A stretch of DNA of 64,000 nt from Roseovarius salinarum (lineage in GTDB: Bacteria > Pseudomonadota > Alphaproteobacteria > Rhodobacterales > Rhodobacteraceae). Positions 50,750 to 59,433 of this stretch are shown here, piece by piece. The notes beneath the pieces are model-generated. The model was not told the DNA's origin. It was given only the letters and a program-made list of their open reading frames with translations, and searched no databases. The stretch spans positions 124,247 through 188,246 of the forward strand of contig NZ_PHNT01000003.1 in assembly GCF_002834145.1 (NCBI RefSeq). The letters run 5' to 3'. The position numbers and the translations under genes were made by a program. Positions within the stretch are counted from its first letter, which is position 1. Each line of letters opens with the position of its first letter.

Positions 50750-51616
50750 ATGCATCCCGCGCCCTCCGTCATCGTCTTCACCACGCTTTCGGGGGCCGGC
50801 TTCGGCTTGCTGTTCTGGCTGGGCCTCGGGGTGCCGGACGTGCGCGGGCTTAGCGCCTTCGCCTTCTTCGTGATCGCCTATCTGCTCGCGGCGGGCGGGC
50901 TGATGGCGTCGACCCTTCACCTCGGCCGGCCCGAACGGGCGCTCAAGGCCTTCACCCAGTGGCGCACGAGCTGGCTGTCGCGCGAGGCATGGCTGAGCGT
51001 CGCGGCGCTGCTGGCGATGGCAGCGTACGGCGCGGGGCTGGTGTTCGTCGATACCCGCGTGCCGTGGCTGGGCTGGCTTGGCGCGGCGCTTGCGGCGGCG
51101 ACGGTGCTGGCCACCTCGATGATCTACACCCAGATCGCGGCGGTGCCGCGCTGGCACACGGCGCTGACGCCGGCGCTTTTCCTCGCGCTGTCCGCCGGCG
51201 GCGGGGCGCTGCTGGCCGGGCAGGTGACGGCCGCGCTGGCGCTGCTGGCCCTGGCGGCGGTGGTGCAGATCGCGTGGTGGCTGCGCGGCGACGGCGCCCT
51301 CGCGCTGTCGCGCACGGACATGTCCAGCGCGACAGGTCTGCCGGGGCGGGTGCGCGCCTTCGAGCCGCCGCACACCGGCCCGAACTACCTGCTGCGCGAG
51401 ATGGTGTTCCGGGTGGGGCGCAAGCATGCGCTCAAGCTTCGGGGCATCGCCCTTGTCCTGGGCTACCTCGCGCCGGTCGTGCTGCTGCTCGTCCCCTTCG
51501 CGCACTGGCTGGCCGCGGTGGCCGTGCTGGCGCATCTTGCTGGCATAGCCGTCTCGCGCTGGCTGTTCTTCGCAGAGGCCGAGCACGTGGTCGGCCTCTA
51601 CTACGGCATGCGCTGA
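50750..51616 (+). CDS. soeC: Membrane anchor subunit SoeC (DmsC/NrfD type)
   Basis: A 288-residue integral membrane protein with about eight helices (VIVFTTLSGAGFGLLFWLGL, AFFVIAYLLAAGGLMAS) and the DmsC-like HLGRPERALKAF motif after helix 2. It should accept electrons from SoeB and reduce quinone. Immediately after soeB, and the last gene of the block; the peroxiredoxin gene converges 10 bases later. Confidence 0.85.
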   Translation: MHPAPSVIVFTTLSGAGFGLLFWLGLGVPDVRGLSAFAFFVIAYLLAAGGLMASTLHLGRPERALKAFTQWRTSWLSREAWLSVAALLAMAAYGAGLVFVDTRVPWLGWLGAALAAATVLATSMIYTQIAAVPRWHTALTPALFLALSAGGGALLAGQVTAALALLALAAVVQIAWWLRGDGALALSRTDMSSATGLPGRVRAFEPPHTGPNYLLREMVFRVGRKHALKLRGIALVLGYLAPVVLLLVPFAHWLAAVAVLAHLAGIAVSRWLFFAEAEHVVGLYYGMR

Positions 51617-51626
51617 GGCCCGCGCC

Positions 51627-52115
51627 TCAGAGCGTTTCCAGAAGCGCCTCGCCGGCCGAGGTCTCGCAGGCGCCGGGGTTGTCCTCGACGTTCAGGCGGG
51701 TGACGGTGCCGTCCTCGACCAGCATGGCATACCGCTTGGACCGGTCGATCAGCCCGGCCGGCGGGGCCGAGAAAGCCATGCCGATCGCCTTGGTGAAACC
51801 GGCGTCGGGGTCACCGAGCATCGTGATGCCCGCGGCCGTGGCGCCGGTGGCCTCGCCCCAGTTGGCCATGACGAAGGGGTCGTTGACGCTGACGCAGATG
51901 ATCTCGTCCACGCCCTTTTCGGCGAACCCGTCCTTCGTCCGGATGAAGCTGGGCACGTGGGCCGAGTGGCAGGTGGGCGTGAAGGCCCCGGGCACGGCGA
52001 ACACCGCTACCTTGCGGCCCTTCAGCCGGTCGCTCAACGCGACTTCCTCGGGGCCGTCGTCGCCCATCCGCAGCAGCGTTGCGTCGGGCAGTTTCTCGCC
52101 GGTCTGGATGGTCAT
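51627..52115 (-). CDS. Peroxiredoxin (Prx5-type)
   Basis: A 162-residue peroxiredoxin reducing peroxides with a catalytic cysteine in PGAFTPTCHSAHVPSF (C48 region). Further motifs are NDPFVMANWG and MLGDPDAGFTKAIGM; a second possible Cys near the end (NPGACETS) may resolve. I start at the ATG at 52115 (MTIQTGEKLP), preceded by AAAGGAG. It is divergent from the flavoprotein gene and convergent with soeC. It may protect against peroxides made in oxidation of sulfite, but that is only context. Confidence 0.88.
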   Translation of the reverse strand: MTIQTGEKLPDATLLRMGDDGPEEVALSDRLKGRKVAVFAVPGAFTPTCHSAHVPSFIRTKDGFAEKGVDEIICVSVNDPFVMANWGEATGATAAGITMLGDPDAGFTKAIGMAFSAPPAGLIDRSKRYAMLVEDGTVTRLNVEDNPGACETSAGEALLETL

Positions 52116-52213
52116 GGTCGCTCCTTTTGTCATGTCTGACGATTGCCTGTTCGTTCTTGCACGTTATAGGGTCGCGGATCGGGACTGACCAAGAAAAATA
52201 CCGGGAGGGGCGG

Positions 52214-53425
52214 ATGCCCAGCATTGTCGTCATCGGCGCCGGGCAGGCCGGCGCGTCGCTCGTGGCCAAGCTGCGAGAGCAGGGATTCACCGGCGCGATC
52301 ACGCTGATCGGCGAAGAACCCGTGCCGCCCTACCAGCGGCCGCCACTGTCGAAGAAATACCTGCTGGGCGAGATGGAGGTCGAGCGGCTCTACCTTCGGC
52401 CCGAAAGCTTCTACGACAACAACGCGATCGACCTGCACCTGAACGAGACGGTCACGGCCATCGACCGGGCCGACATGCAGGTGATCGCCGGCGGGCACGC
52501 GATCGCTTACGACCAGCTCGCGCTGACGACCGGGTCCGTTCCGCGGCGGCTGCCGGGTTCGGTCGGCGGCGAGCTGGAGGGCGTGCATGTCATCCGCAAC
52601 CTGAAGGACGTCGACACCATGGCACCCGAGTTCACGCCCGGCGCGCGCGTGCTGATCGTCGGCGGTGGCTACATCGGGCTGGAGGCCGCGGCGGTGGCGG
52701 CCGAAAAGGGGCTCGAGGTGACGATCGTCGAGATGGCCGACCGGATCCTGAAACGGGTCGCCGCGCCCGAGACGGCAGACTACTTCCGCGCGCTTCACCA
52801 GTCCCACGGCGTCGAGATCCGCGAGGGCACCGCGCTGCAAACCCTTCTGGGCGAGGACCGGGTCGCCGGGGCCCGGCTGGGCGACGGCACCGAGATGGAG
52901 GTGGATTTCGTCATCGTCGGCGTGGGCATCACGCCGGCGACCGGGCTGGCCGAGGCGGCCGGCCTTGAGATCGAGGACGGCATCAGGACGGACGAATTCG
53001 GCCGTACCAGCGACCCGGCGATCTGGGCGGCGGGCGATTGCGCCTCCTTCCCGCTGAACGGGCGGCAGGTGCGGCTGGAATCCGTGCCGAACGCCATCGA
53101 CATGGCGGAATGCGTCGGCGCCAACATGCTCGGCGCGCAGGCGCCCTACGTGCCCAAGCCCTGGTTCTGGTCGGACCAGTACGACGTGAAGTTGCAGATC
53201 GCGGGGCTGAACACCGGGTATGACCGTGTCGTCGTGCGCCCCGGCGATGGCGCGGGGCAAGTCTCTCACTGGTACTACCGGGGCGACGAATTGCTGGCCG
53301 TCGACGCGATGAACGAGCCGCGCGCCTACATGGTCGGCAAGCGGCTGATCGAGGCGGGCAAATCGCCCGACCCGGCCACCATCGCCGACCCCGGGACCGA
53401 GCTGAAGGCCCTGCTGAAGGCGTGA
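52214..53425 (+). CDS. FAD-dependent ferredoxin/rubredoxin reductase-like protein
   Basis: A 403-residue flavoprotein of the class I NAD(P)H ferredoxin reductase group (as for oxygenase or P450 systems). FAD site IVVIGAGQAGASLVAKL at 3-20, YQRPPLSKKYL, NAD site VLIVGGGYIGLEAAAVA at about 146-162, the second FAD segment in IWAAGDCASF, and VPNAIDMAECVGANMLG plus WFWSDQYDVKLQIAGL. The ATG at 52214 has GGGAGGGG upstream. It overlaps rsmD by 4 bases. No ferredoxin or oxygenase is adjacent, so its partner is unknown. Confidence 0.87.
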   Translation: MPSIVVIGAGQAGASLVAKLREQGFTGAITLIGEEPVPPYQRPPLSKKYLLGEMEVERLYLRPESFYDNNAIDLHLNETVTAIDRADMQVIAGGHAIAYDQLALTTGSVPRRLPGSVGGELEGVHVIRNLKDVDTMAPEFTPGARVLIVGGGYIGLEAAAVAAEKGLEVTIVEMADRILKRVAAPETADYFRALHQSHGVEIREGTALQTLLGEDRVAGARLGDGTEMEVDFVIVGVGITPATGLAEAAGLEIEDGIRTDEFGRTSDPAIWAAGDCASFPLNGRQVRLESVPNAIDMAECVGANMLGAQAPYVPKPWFWSDQYDVKLQIAGLNTGYDRVVVRPGDGAGQVSHWYYRGDELLAVDAMNEPRAYMVGKRLIEAGKSPDPATIADPGTELKALLKA

Positions 53426-53982
53426 GGATCATCGGCGGGGATTTCCGTGGCCGCGCGCTGGCGGGGCTGGGCAAGGGGGATGCGCAGGCACAGCTGCGCC
53501 CGACGGCGGACCGGGTGCGCGAAAGCCTGTTCAACGTTCTGGCCGGTGCCTACGGCGATCCGGCCGGCGGGGCGCGGGTGCTCGACCTGTTCGCCGGAAC
53601 GGGCGCTCTGGGGCTGGAGGCGTTGTCGCGCGTGGCCGCATCGGCGGTATTTGTCGAAAACGGGCGCAAGGCCCTGGCGCTGTTGCAGCGCAACATCCGG
53701 ATCTGCGGCGTGACCGACCGGGCACGGGTGATCCGCGCGGACGCACGGCGCCTGACGCGCCACCAGGGCGCGCCCTTCGATCTTGTGTTCCTCGACCCGC
53801 CCTACGGCCGAGGGCTGGGCGAGGCCGCGCTCAAGGCGGCGCTGGCCGGCGGCTGGGTGGCCCCCGGCGCGCTGGTCGTCTGGGAGGAAAGCGCCGAGAT
53901 CGCCCCGCCGCCGCCGCTGATCCTGCACGAGGTGCGCCGTTTCGGCGACACGCGGATCGCGATCCTCGAGAACATGCCATGA
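53422..53982 (+). CDS. rsmD: 16S rRNA (guanine966-N2)-methyltransferase RsmD
   Basis: Class I methyltransferase of 186 residues acting on the small ribosomal subunit. Seen: RIIGGDFRGRAL, LRPTADRVRESLFNVL, the SAM motif VLDLFAGTGALGLEALSR and the catalytic DPPYGRG. The start codon is GTG at 53422, overlapping the flavoprotein stop (GTGA), so it is translated by coupling. The TRAP genes follow after 144 bases. Confidence 0.94.
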   Translation: MRIIGGDFRGRALAGLGKGDAQAQLRPTADRVRESLFNVLAGAYGDPAGGARVLDLFAGTGALGLEALSRVAASAVFVENGRKALALLQRNIRICGVTDRARVIRADARRLTRHQGAPFDLVFLDPPYGRGLGEAALKAALAGGWVAPGALVVWEESAEIAPPPPLILHEVRRFGDTRIAILENMP

Positions 53983-53991
53983 CGCGAATGC

Positions 53992-54029
53992 TGCCCACGA
54001 ATTGTGCAAGGAAGGTCGGATCGTGGGCA
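53992..54029. promoter_or_regulatory. 9-bp inverted repeat upstream of the TRAP operon
   Basis: TGCCCACGA (53992-54000) and TCGTGGGCA (54021-54029) are perfect arms around 20 bases, 98 bases before the dctP ATG. It may be an operator for the regulator of the TRAP genes, or the terminator hairpin of rsmD, though no U-run follows. No regulator gene is adjacent. Confidence 0.4.
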
Positions 54030-54126
54030 TGAAGGCGATGCACGGGTATTCGGGCGTTGGCAGAGCGCGGGGAATCCGCCATGATGCCAGCCACGCAAAA
54101 ATGCACGAGACCAAGGGAGGATACAC

Positions 54127-55143
54127 ATGCAACGGATGTTTGGCCGGGTGGCCGTCGCCGCCCTGACGGTGGCTTTCGCGACCGAAGCGATGGCCACCGA
54201 ATGGAACGTCTCGCTCTGGGGCAAGCGCCGCGCCTTCACCGAGCACGTCGAGAAACTCGCCGAGCTTGTCGAGGAGAAGAGCGGCGGCGACTTCACCCTC
54301 AACATCAGCTACGGTGGCCTGTCGAAGCCGCGCGAGAACCTCGATGGCATTTCCATCGGCGCCTTCGAGATGGCGCAGTTCTGCGCGGGCTACCACCGCG
54401 ACAAGAACCCCTCGATCACGGTGCTGGAGCTGCCTTTCCTCGGCGTCGAGACGCTGCAGCACGAACGCAAGCTGTCGATGGCGCTGTACGATCACCCGGC
54501 GGCGCAGGAGGACCTCGCACGGTGGAACGCGACGCTGCTGATGCCCTCGCCGCTGCCGCAATACAACCTGGTGGGCACCGGCGAACCGCGCCGCGAACTT
54601 TCCGATTTCGAGGGGCTCAGCGTGCGGGCCACCGGCGGGATCGGGGCCGCGATGGAAGCGCTGGGCGCCGTGCCGACGTCTATGTCGGCCACGGAGGTGC
54701 GCCAGGCGCTGGACAGCGGCGTGGTACAGGCGGTGGCCTTCGCGCCGCACGCGCACATGGCCTTCGGCACCATCGAAACGGGCGACTGGTGGACGACGAA
54801 CCTCAACCCCGGGACGGTGAACTGCCCCGTCGTGGCGAATACCGATGCGCTGGAAGGGCTGCCGGATGAGCATCGCGAGATCCTGATGGGCTCGATCGAC
54901 GAATCGCTCGACCACTACATCGACAACTACATGAACAACACGATGGAGCGTTGGGGCCCGGCGCTGGACGAGCGTGGGATCGAGCGGATCACCTATTCCG
55001 ACGAGGCGATCGAGAGCTTCGAGGCCGCCGTCGCCACGCCCGCCGCGCAGAGCTGGATCGAGGAGAACGCCGCCCGCGGTCTGCCGGCGCAGGACCTCTA
55101 TGACTTCGTGACCGGGAAGCTGAACGAGCTGAAGGGCATGTAA
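54127..55143 (+). CDS. TRAP transporter substrate-binding protein (DctP family)
   Basis: Periplasmic binding protein of 338 residues: signal peptide (MQRMFGRVAVAALTVAFATEAMA), then the DctP fold with LPFLGVETLQHERKL, LRVRATGGIGAAME-like SVRATGGIGAAMEALGAVPTSM (the conserved Arg binding a carboxylate) and a C-terminal helix. It captures an organic acid for the two membrane subunits. The ligand cannot be read. The ATG at 54127 has GGAGG upstream. A hairpin follows before the small permease. Confidence 0.87.
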   Translation: MQRMFGRVAVAALTVAFATEAMATEWNVSLWGKRRAFTEHVEKLAELVEEKSGGDFTLNISYGGLSKPRENLDGISIGAFEMAQFCAGYHRDKNPSITVLELPFLGVETLQHERKLSMALYDHPAAQEDLARWNATLLMPSPLPQYNLVGTGEPRRELSDFEGLSVRATGGIGAAMEALGAVPTSMSATEVRQALDSGVVQAVAFAPHAHMAFGTIETGDWWTTNLNPGTVNCPVVANTDALEGLPDEHREILMGSIDESLDHYIDNYMNNTMERWGPALDERGIERITYSDEAIESFEAAVATPAAQSWIEENAARGLPAQDLYDFVTGKLNELKGM

Positions 55144-55160
55144 GCCCCGTTGCCGGACAG

Positions 55161-55186
55161 GGCCGCCCCGCGCGTTCGGGGCGGCC
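55161..55186 (+). other. Stem-loop after the TRAP binding-protein gene
   Basis: GGCCGCCCCG-cgcgtt-CGGGGCGGCC: perfect 10-bp stem with 6-base loop, 17 bases after the dctP stop, without U-run. Same position and build as the hairpins after the ABC binding-protein gene at 9100-9155. Confidence 0.65.
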
Positions 55187-55232
55187 TCCAACCACGAAAG
55201 GGCGTGATGCCCGACCGACACGAGGGATGGCC

Positions 55233-55865
55233 ATGGCCGGCGCCGCACATATCCTGACGGACGACAGCCGCCTCAGCCGGATCGACCGGAAGCTCTACCG
55301 GCTCGAACGGGGTCTGGCGCTGGTCAGCGGGCTCGCCGTTTTCGCCCTGATGATCCTTGCGGTCATTTCCGTGGCCGGGCGCAACTTCCTGAACCAGCCG
55401 CTGCCGGGATATGTCGACTGGATCGAGCAGGCGATGCCGTTGATCGCCTTCATGGGCGTGTCCTATGTGAAACGCGACGGCGCGCATATCCGCATGGACA
55501 TCGTCGTGGGAATGCTGCGGGGCCGCGCGCTTCATGCCGTGGAGTTGATCACCACGCTGCTGATCCTCGTGCTGATGGTGCTGCTGGTGTGGGGCAGCTG
55601 GGCGCATTTCGCGCGCAGCTTCGATTTCGCCGCGCCCTTGTGGAGCCGCGACAGTTCGATGGACATCGCCATCCCGCTGTGGCCGGCCAAGCTGCTGGTA
55701 CCAGTCGCGTTCTCGGTGCTTTGCTTGCGGCTGGTTCTGCAGGTCTGGGGCTTCGCCCGTGCGCTCCGGGTCGGGACCGACCGCCCCGTCGCCGTGCCGC
55801 TGGTCGTGGACGCCGCCACCCAGGCGGCCCAGGAGGCCGAGCACGTCTCCGGCCACGATCGCTGA
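55233..55865 (+). CDS. TRAP transporter small membrane subunit (DctQ family)
   Basis: A 210-residue protein with four helices, as in DctQ (VSGLAVFALMILAVISVAGRNFL, then WIEQAMPLIAFMGVSYVKRDGAHIRMD, the family motif). Start ATG 55233 with GAGGG at proper distance; ATG 55227 overlaps that site. It lies 12 bases before the large subunit gene. A small C-terminal extension is hydrophilic. Confidence 0.88.
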   Translation: MAGAAHILTDDSRLSRIDRKLYRLERGLALVSGLAVFALMILAVISVAGRNFLNQPLPGYVDWIEQAMPLIAFMGVSYVKRDGAHIRMDIVVGMLRGRALHAVELITTLLILVLMVLLVWGSWAHFARSFDFAAPLWSRDSSMDIAIPLWPAKLLVPVAFSVLCLRLVLQVWGFARALRVGTDRPVAVPLVVDAATQAAQEAEHVSGHDR

Positions 55866-55877
55866 GGGGGCGGCACA

Positions 55878-57278
55878 ATGGATCCCATCGACATCGGCCT
55901 CTACGTCACCGGCGGTCTGCTGGTGCTCGTCGTGCTGGGCATGCGGGTGGCCTTCGCCGCCGGCCTTGCCGGCGTGGTCGGGCTGATCTGGATCTTCTGG
56001 TCCAAGAAGGGTTACGCCGGTGACGAATTCGGCTGGGCGCTGACGGTGGCGGCCAAGACCGCCGGCCAGGTGCCCCACTCCAAGGTCACCGCGCAGGCGC
56101 TCAGCCTGATCCCGACCTTCATCCTGATCGGCTATCTCGCCTATTACGCGGGGCTGACACGCGCGCTGTTCGAGGCCGCCAAGCGCTGGATCGCATGGGT
56201 GCCCGGCGGGCTGGCCGTCTCGACCGTCTTCGCCACCGCGGGCTTCGCTGCCGTTTCGGGGGCGTCGGTTGCGACCTCGGCGGTTTTCGCGCGCATCGCC
56301 ATCCCCGAGATGCTCAGGATCGGCTATGACAAGCGGTTTGCCGCGGGAGTCGTGGCGGCGGGCGGCACGCTGGCCTCGCTCATCCCGCCCTCGGCGATCC
56401 TCGTGATCTACGCCATCATCGTGGAACAGGACGTGGGTCGGCTGCTGCTGGCGGGGTTCATTCCCGGCGCCTTCTCGGCGGTGGTCTATGGCTCGCTCAT
56501 CGTGGGGCTGGCGTTGGCGATCAAGGGCTTCGGCCCGCCCGTCGGCGGGTTTTCGTGGAAGGAGCGGCTGGTCTCCCTGCCCCCCGCACTGCCCATCGTC
56601 TTCGTCGTCGTCACGATCATTTTCTTCGTCTACAACCCCTTCGGTGGTGACGCATGGGGCACGCCGACCGAGGGTGGCGCGATCGGCGCCTTCGTCGTGT
56701 TCCTCATGGCGCTGTGGCGCGGCATGCGCTGGGCCGAGCTCAAGGACGCGCTCCTGGAAACCGCCAAGCTCAGCGTGATGATCTTCACGATCATCTGGGG
56801 CGTGCTGATCTACGTGCGCTTCCTGGGGTTCGCGGATCTCCCGGGCGCCTTCGCCGCCTGGATCACCTCGCTCACGGTCTCGCCGATGCTGATCCTCGTG
56901 TGCATCCTGCTGGCCTATGCCGTGCTGGGGATGTTCATGGACGCCATCGGGATGCTGCTGTTGACCCTGCCGGTGGTCTACCCGGCGGTCATGGCGCTCA
57001 ACGGGGGCGAGTTCGTCTCGGCCGCTGACAGCACCTTCGGCATGTCCGGGCCGATGTGTGCGGTCTGGTTCGGCATCCTCGTGGTCAAGATGGCCGAGTT
57101 CTGCCTGATCACCCCGCCGATCGGGCTCAACTGCTTCGTCGTGGCCGGCGTGCGCCCCGACCTGAGCGTGCAGGACGTGTTCCGCGGCGTCCTGCCCTTC
57201 TTCATCGCGGACGCGATCACCATCGCGCTCCTGGTGGCCTTCCCGGCGATCGTGCTGTGGCTGCCCGGGCAGATGTGA
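55878..57278 (+). CDS. TRAP transporter large membrane subunit (DctM family)
   Basis: A 466-residue permease with about 12 helices. DctM motifs are seen: SGASVATSAVFARIAIPEM, GYDKRFAAGVVAAGGTLASLIPPSAILVIYAII (read in parts), and at the C terminus FGILVVKMAEFCLITPPIGLNCFVVAG. It pairs with DctQ to import the ligand of DctP, driven by a sodium gradient. Last gene of the operon; zapE converges 4 bases after the stop. Confidence 0.92.
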   Translation: MDPIDIGLYVTGGLLVLVVLGMRVAFAAGLAGVVGLIWIFWSKKGYAGDEFGWALTVAAKTAGQVPHSKVTAQALSLIPTFILIGYLAYYAGLTRALFEAAKRWIAWVPGGLAVSTVFATAGFAAVSGASVATSAVFARIAIPEMLRIGYDKRFAAGVVAAGGTLASLIPPSAILVIYAIIVEQDVGRLLLAGFIPGAFSAVVYGSLIVGLALAIKGFGPPVGGFSWKERLVSLPPALPIVFVVVTIIFFVYNPFGGDAWGTPTEGGAIGAFVVFLMALWRGMRWAELKDALLETAKLSVMIFTIIWGVLIYVRFLGFADLPGAFAAWITSLTVSPMLILVCILLAYAVLGMFMDAIGMLLLTLPVVYPAVMALNGGEFVSAADSTFGMSGPMCAVWFGILVVKMAEFCLITPPIGLNCFVVAGVRPDLSVQDVFRGVLPFFIADAITIALLVAFPAIVLWLPGQM

Positions 57279-57282
57279 CCGT

Positions 57283-58347
57283 TCAGGTGTCGCCGCCCCA
57301 GTCGGCCGCCTGCATCTCGCGCAGGCGGCTGGCGGTGCGTTCGAACTCGAAACTGCCCTCGCCCTCGAGGTAGAGGTATTCCGGTTTCGCCGCGGCCGAC
57401 GCGATCAGCCGAACGCCGGCTTCATAAAGCGCGTCGACCAGCGTCACGAAGCGCTTGGCCTCGTTGAAGTTCGAGCGTCCCAGTTGCGGGATGCGCTCGA
57501 GCATCAGCACGCGCGCGGCGTCGGCCAGCGCCAGGTAGTCTGCCGGCCCAAGCGGACGGCCGCAGAGTTCGTGGAAAGTGGCCCGGGCAACACCGTTGTG
57601 AAAGGCCGGGATCTCGACTTGCCGTTTGTTCACATGGAGGACATGGGGGGCCGGCGCCGCGCCCCCGGTCAGCCGGCCCCAGATCTCGTCCATTCGGGCG
57701 TGCGCGTCGGCGTCGGCCGGGGTGAAATAGACCGGGCTGCCTGCCAGCCGGTCCTGCCGGTAATCGGTCGGCCCGGCCAGTTCGTGCACGACCATCCGCT
57801 CCTTCATCAGCGCGATGAAGGGCAGGAAGAGCTGCCGGTTCAGCCCGTCCTTGTAAAGGTCGTCGGGCGGTCGGTTGCTGGTGGTCACCACGACGACGCC
57901 CGCGTCGAACAGCGACTCGAACAGCCGGCCCACGATCATCGCGTCCGTGATGTCGGTGATCTGCATCTCGTCGAAGGCCAGCAGCTGCACGTCGCGGGCC
58001 ACGCCCTTGGCCACTGGGGCAAGCGCGTCTTCCTCGCCGCGTTTGCGTGCCGCGTGCATGCCGGCGTGGATCTCCTGCATGAAGGCATGGAAATGCACGC
58101 GCCGCCTGGGCATGTCGACGTGCTCCACGAAGAAATCCATCAGCATGGACTTGCCGCGCCCGACCCCGCCCCAGAGGTAAAGCCCCTTGGGCGGGGGCGG
58201 CGCGCGCCGGAACCAGCTGCGCCCGGCACGGGCCGCAAGCCCGGCGCGGATGCGTTCGAACTCAGGCAGGACGGCTTCCTGCGCGGGGTCCGCCGTCAGG
58301 GTGCCGTCGCTGACAAGGCGCGCGTGGATCTCGGGCAGCGTTTCCAT
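57283..58347 (-). CDS. zapE: Cell division protein ZapE (AFG1-like ATPase)
   Basis: AFG1-family ATPase of 354 residues acting on the Z-ring in Gram-negative bacteria. Walker A YLWGGVGRGKSMLMD, the AFG1 motif RRVHFHAFMQEIHAGM, Walker B LLAFDEMQITDITDAM and sensor VTTSNRPPDDLYKDGLNRQLFLPFI. The C terminus has the family end (RFVTLVDALYEAGVRLIASA). Start ATG 58347 after GGGACGGG. In many relatives mdh is adjacent; here an unrelated hydrolase operon ends 144 bases upstream. Confidence 0.93.
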   Translation of the reverse strand: METLPEIHARLVSDGTLTADPAQEAVLPEFERIRAGLAARAGRSWFRRAPPPPKGLYLWGGVGRGKSMLMDFFVEHVDMPRRRVHFHAFMQEIHAGMHAARKRGEEDALAPVAKGVARDVQLLAFDEMQITDITDAMIVGRLFESLFDAGVVVVTTSNRPPDDLYKDGLNRQLFLPFIALMKERMVVHELAGPTDYRQDRLAGSPVYFTPADADAHARMDEIWGRLTGGAAPAPHVLHVNKRQVEIPAFHNGVARATFHELCGRPLGPADYLALADAARVLMLERIPQLGRSNFNEAKRFVTLVDALYEAGVRLIASAAAKPEYLYLEGEGSFEFERTASRLREMQAADWGGDT

Positions 58348-58491
58348 CCCGTCCCGATACCGCGCGCGCGCCCGGCTGCCAACCCGGCAGGGTTCGGGCA
58401 CCCGTCTTGATCTTGCCCGACATGCACCGGGTTGATTGGCGCGCTGTGCCAAGAGGGGCGGCGGCCCGCCTGCTGCCGGCGGCCACGGGAG

Positions 58492-59433
58492 CTATTGCTT
58501 GGCGCCAGCGTCCGCATTTCCGGCGGTGACGTGCGCAACGACCTCGGCGTCGTGTGTGTAGGCCAGCGCGTGGCCCGCCCCTTCGATGACGGCCTGTTCG
58601 GCCTGCGGGTTCCAGTGCGCCAGCGTCGCGCGGCCCGCCTCCAGCGGGATCACCTCGTCCTCGGCCGCCCAGATCGCGAGCACCGGCACGCCGGCCTCGG
58701 CCACCGCGCGGTGCGCGGGCGCCATGTCCTCGTCGAGTATACCGCGCAGCGAGGCCTGAACCGCCGGAACGAACCCGCGGTGGCGCAGCTCGCCGAGCTG
58801 GCGGTCGACGATGTCCTCCACGTGGCTGTCCAGCGCCCGTTCTGCCTCCAGCGCGCCGCGGTAGGAGCGCGCGTAGAAGGCGCGCATCAGCCAGTCCGCG
58901 AAGAACGAGCGCCGCGTGACCAGCCGCGCCACGGGCCCGAGGTCATGGCCCAGCCCCGCCGGTGCCAGCAGCACCAGCCGGGCCACCCGGCCGGGGTGGC
59001 GCGCCGCGAAGGCGGTGGCGATGGCCCCGCCCATCGAATACCCCACAAGCGTGATCGCGTCCGCGATGTCCAGGGCGTCCAGCAGCGCCTCCAGCTGGCC
59101 CACGAAGAACGTGCTGTCCTGCTCGCCGCGCGGCCGGTCGGAAAAGCCGCGCCCGTAAAGGTCGTAGACCAGCACCCGGTAACCCAGCCGGCCCAGCGCC
59201 GGCGCGATGGCCTCCCACACGTAGGACGCGGTGGTCAGCCCGTGCACGCAGACCACGACGGGGCCGTCATCGGCGCCCAGCCAGCGGTAATGCGTCACCC
59301 CGCGGGGCAGGTGCACGAAGCGGCCCGGCGCCTGCCGCCGCGTGGCCGCCCCGAGCCGCGGGCGCATCGCCTCGCGCAGGAAGGGCGCGGCGGCCGCGAG
59401 CGCGACCAGCGACGCCAGCGCCCACCAGATCAT
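58492..59433 (-). CDS. Alpha/beta hydrolase with N-terminal membrane segment
   Basis: A 313-residue alpha/beta-fold hydrolase. An N-terminal hydrophobic helix (IWWALASLVALAAAAPFL) suggests anchoring. Core: oxyanion HGLTTASYVWE, nucleophile serine in LVGYSMGGAIATAFAARHPG, acid in WAAEDEVIPLE, histidine in IEGAGHALAYTHD. The substrate is unknown. Its start overlaps the ornithine cyclodeaminase gene by ATGA, and it is the last of a four-gene operon. Confidence 0.86.
   Translation of the reverse strand: MIWWALASLVALAAAAPFLREAMRPRLGAATRRQAPGRFVHLPRGVTHYRWLGADDGPVVVCVHGLTTASYVWEAIAPALGRLGYRVLVYDLYGRGFSDRPRGEQDSTFFVGQLEALLDALDIADAITLVGYSMGGAIATAFAARHPGRVARLVLLAPAGLGHDLGPVARLVTRRSFFADWLMRAFYARSYRGALEAERALDSHVEDIVDRQLGELRHRGFVPAVQASLRGILDEDMAPAHRAVAEAGVPVLAIWAAEDEVIPLEAGRATLAHWNPQAEQAVIEGAGHALAYTHDAEVVAHVTAGNADAGAKQ

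Noticed and set aside
54127..57278. Taurine TRAP transporter TauKLM
   Set aside because: The TRAP genes lie over 3 kb beyond the sulfite genes, behind unrelated genes, and have no TauR-type repeats in front. The ligand stays unassigned.
58400..58435. Fourth copy of the dispersed repeat (TCTTGATCTTGCCCGACAT)
   Set aside because: Only the CATCTTGCCCGA-like half is similar and the GCCTCCGGCGGGAG core is absent, so chance resemblance cannot be excluded.
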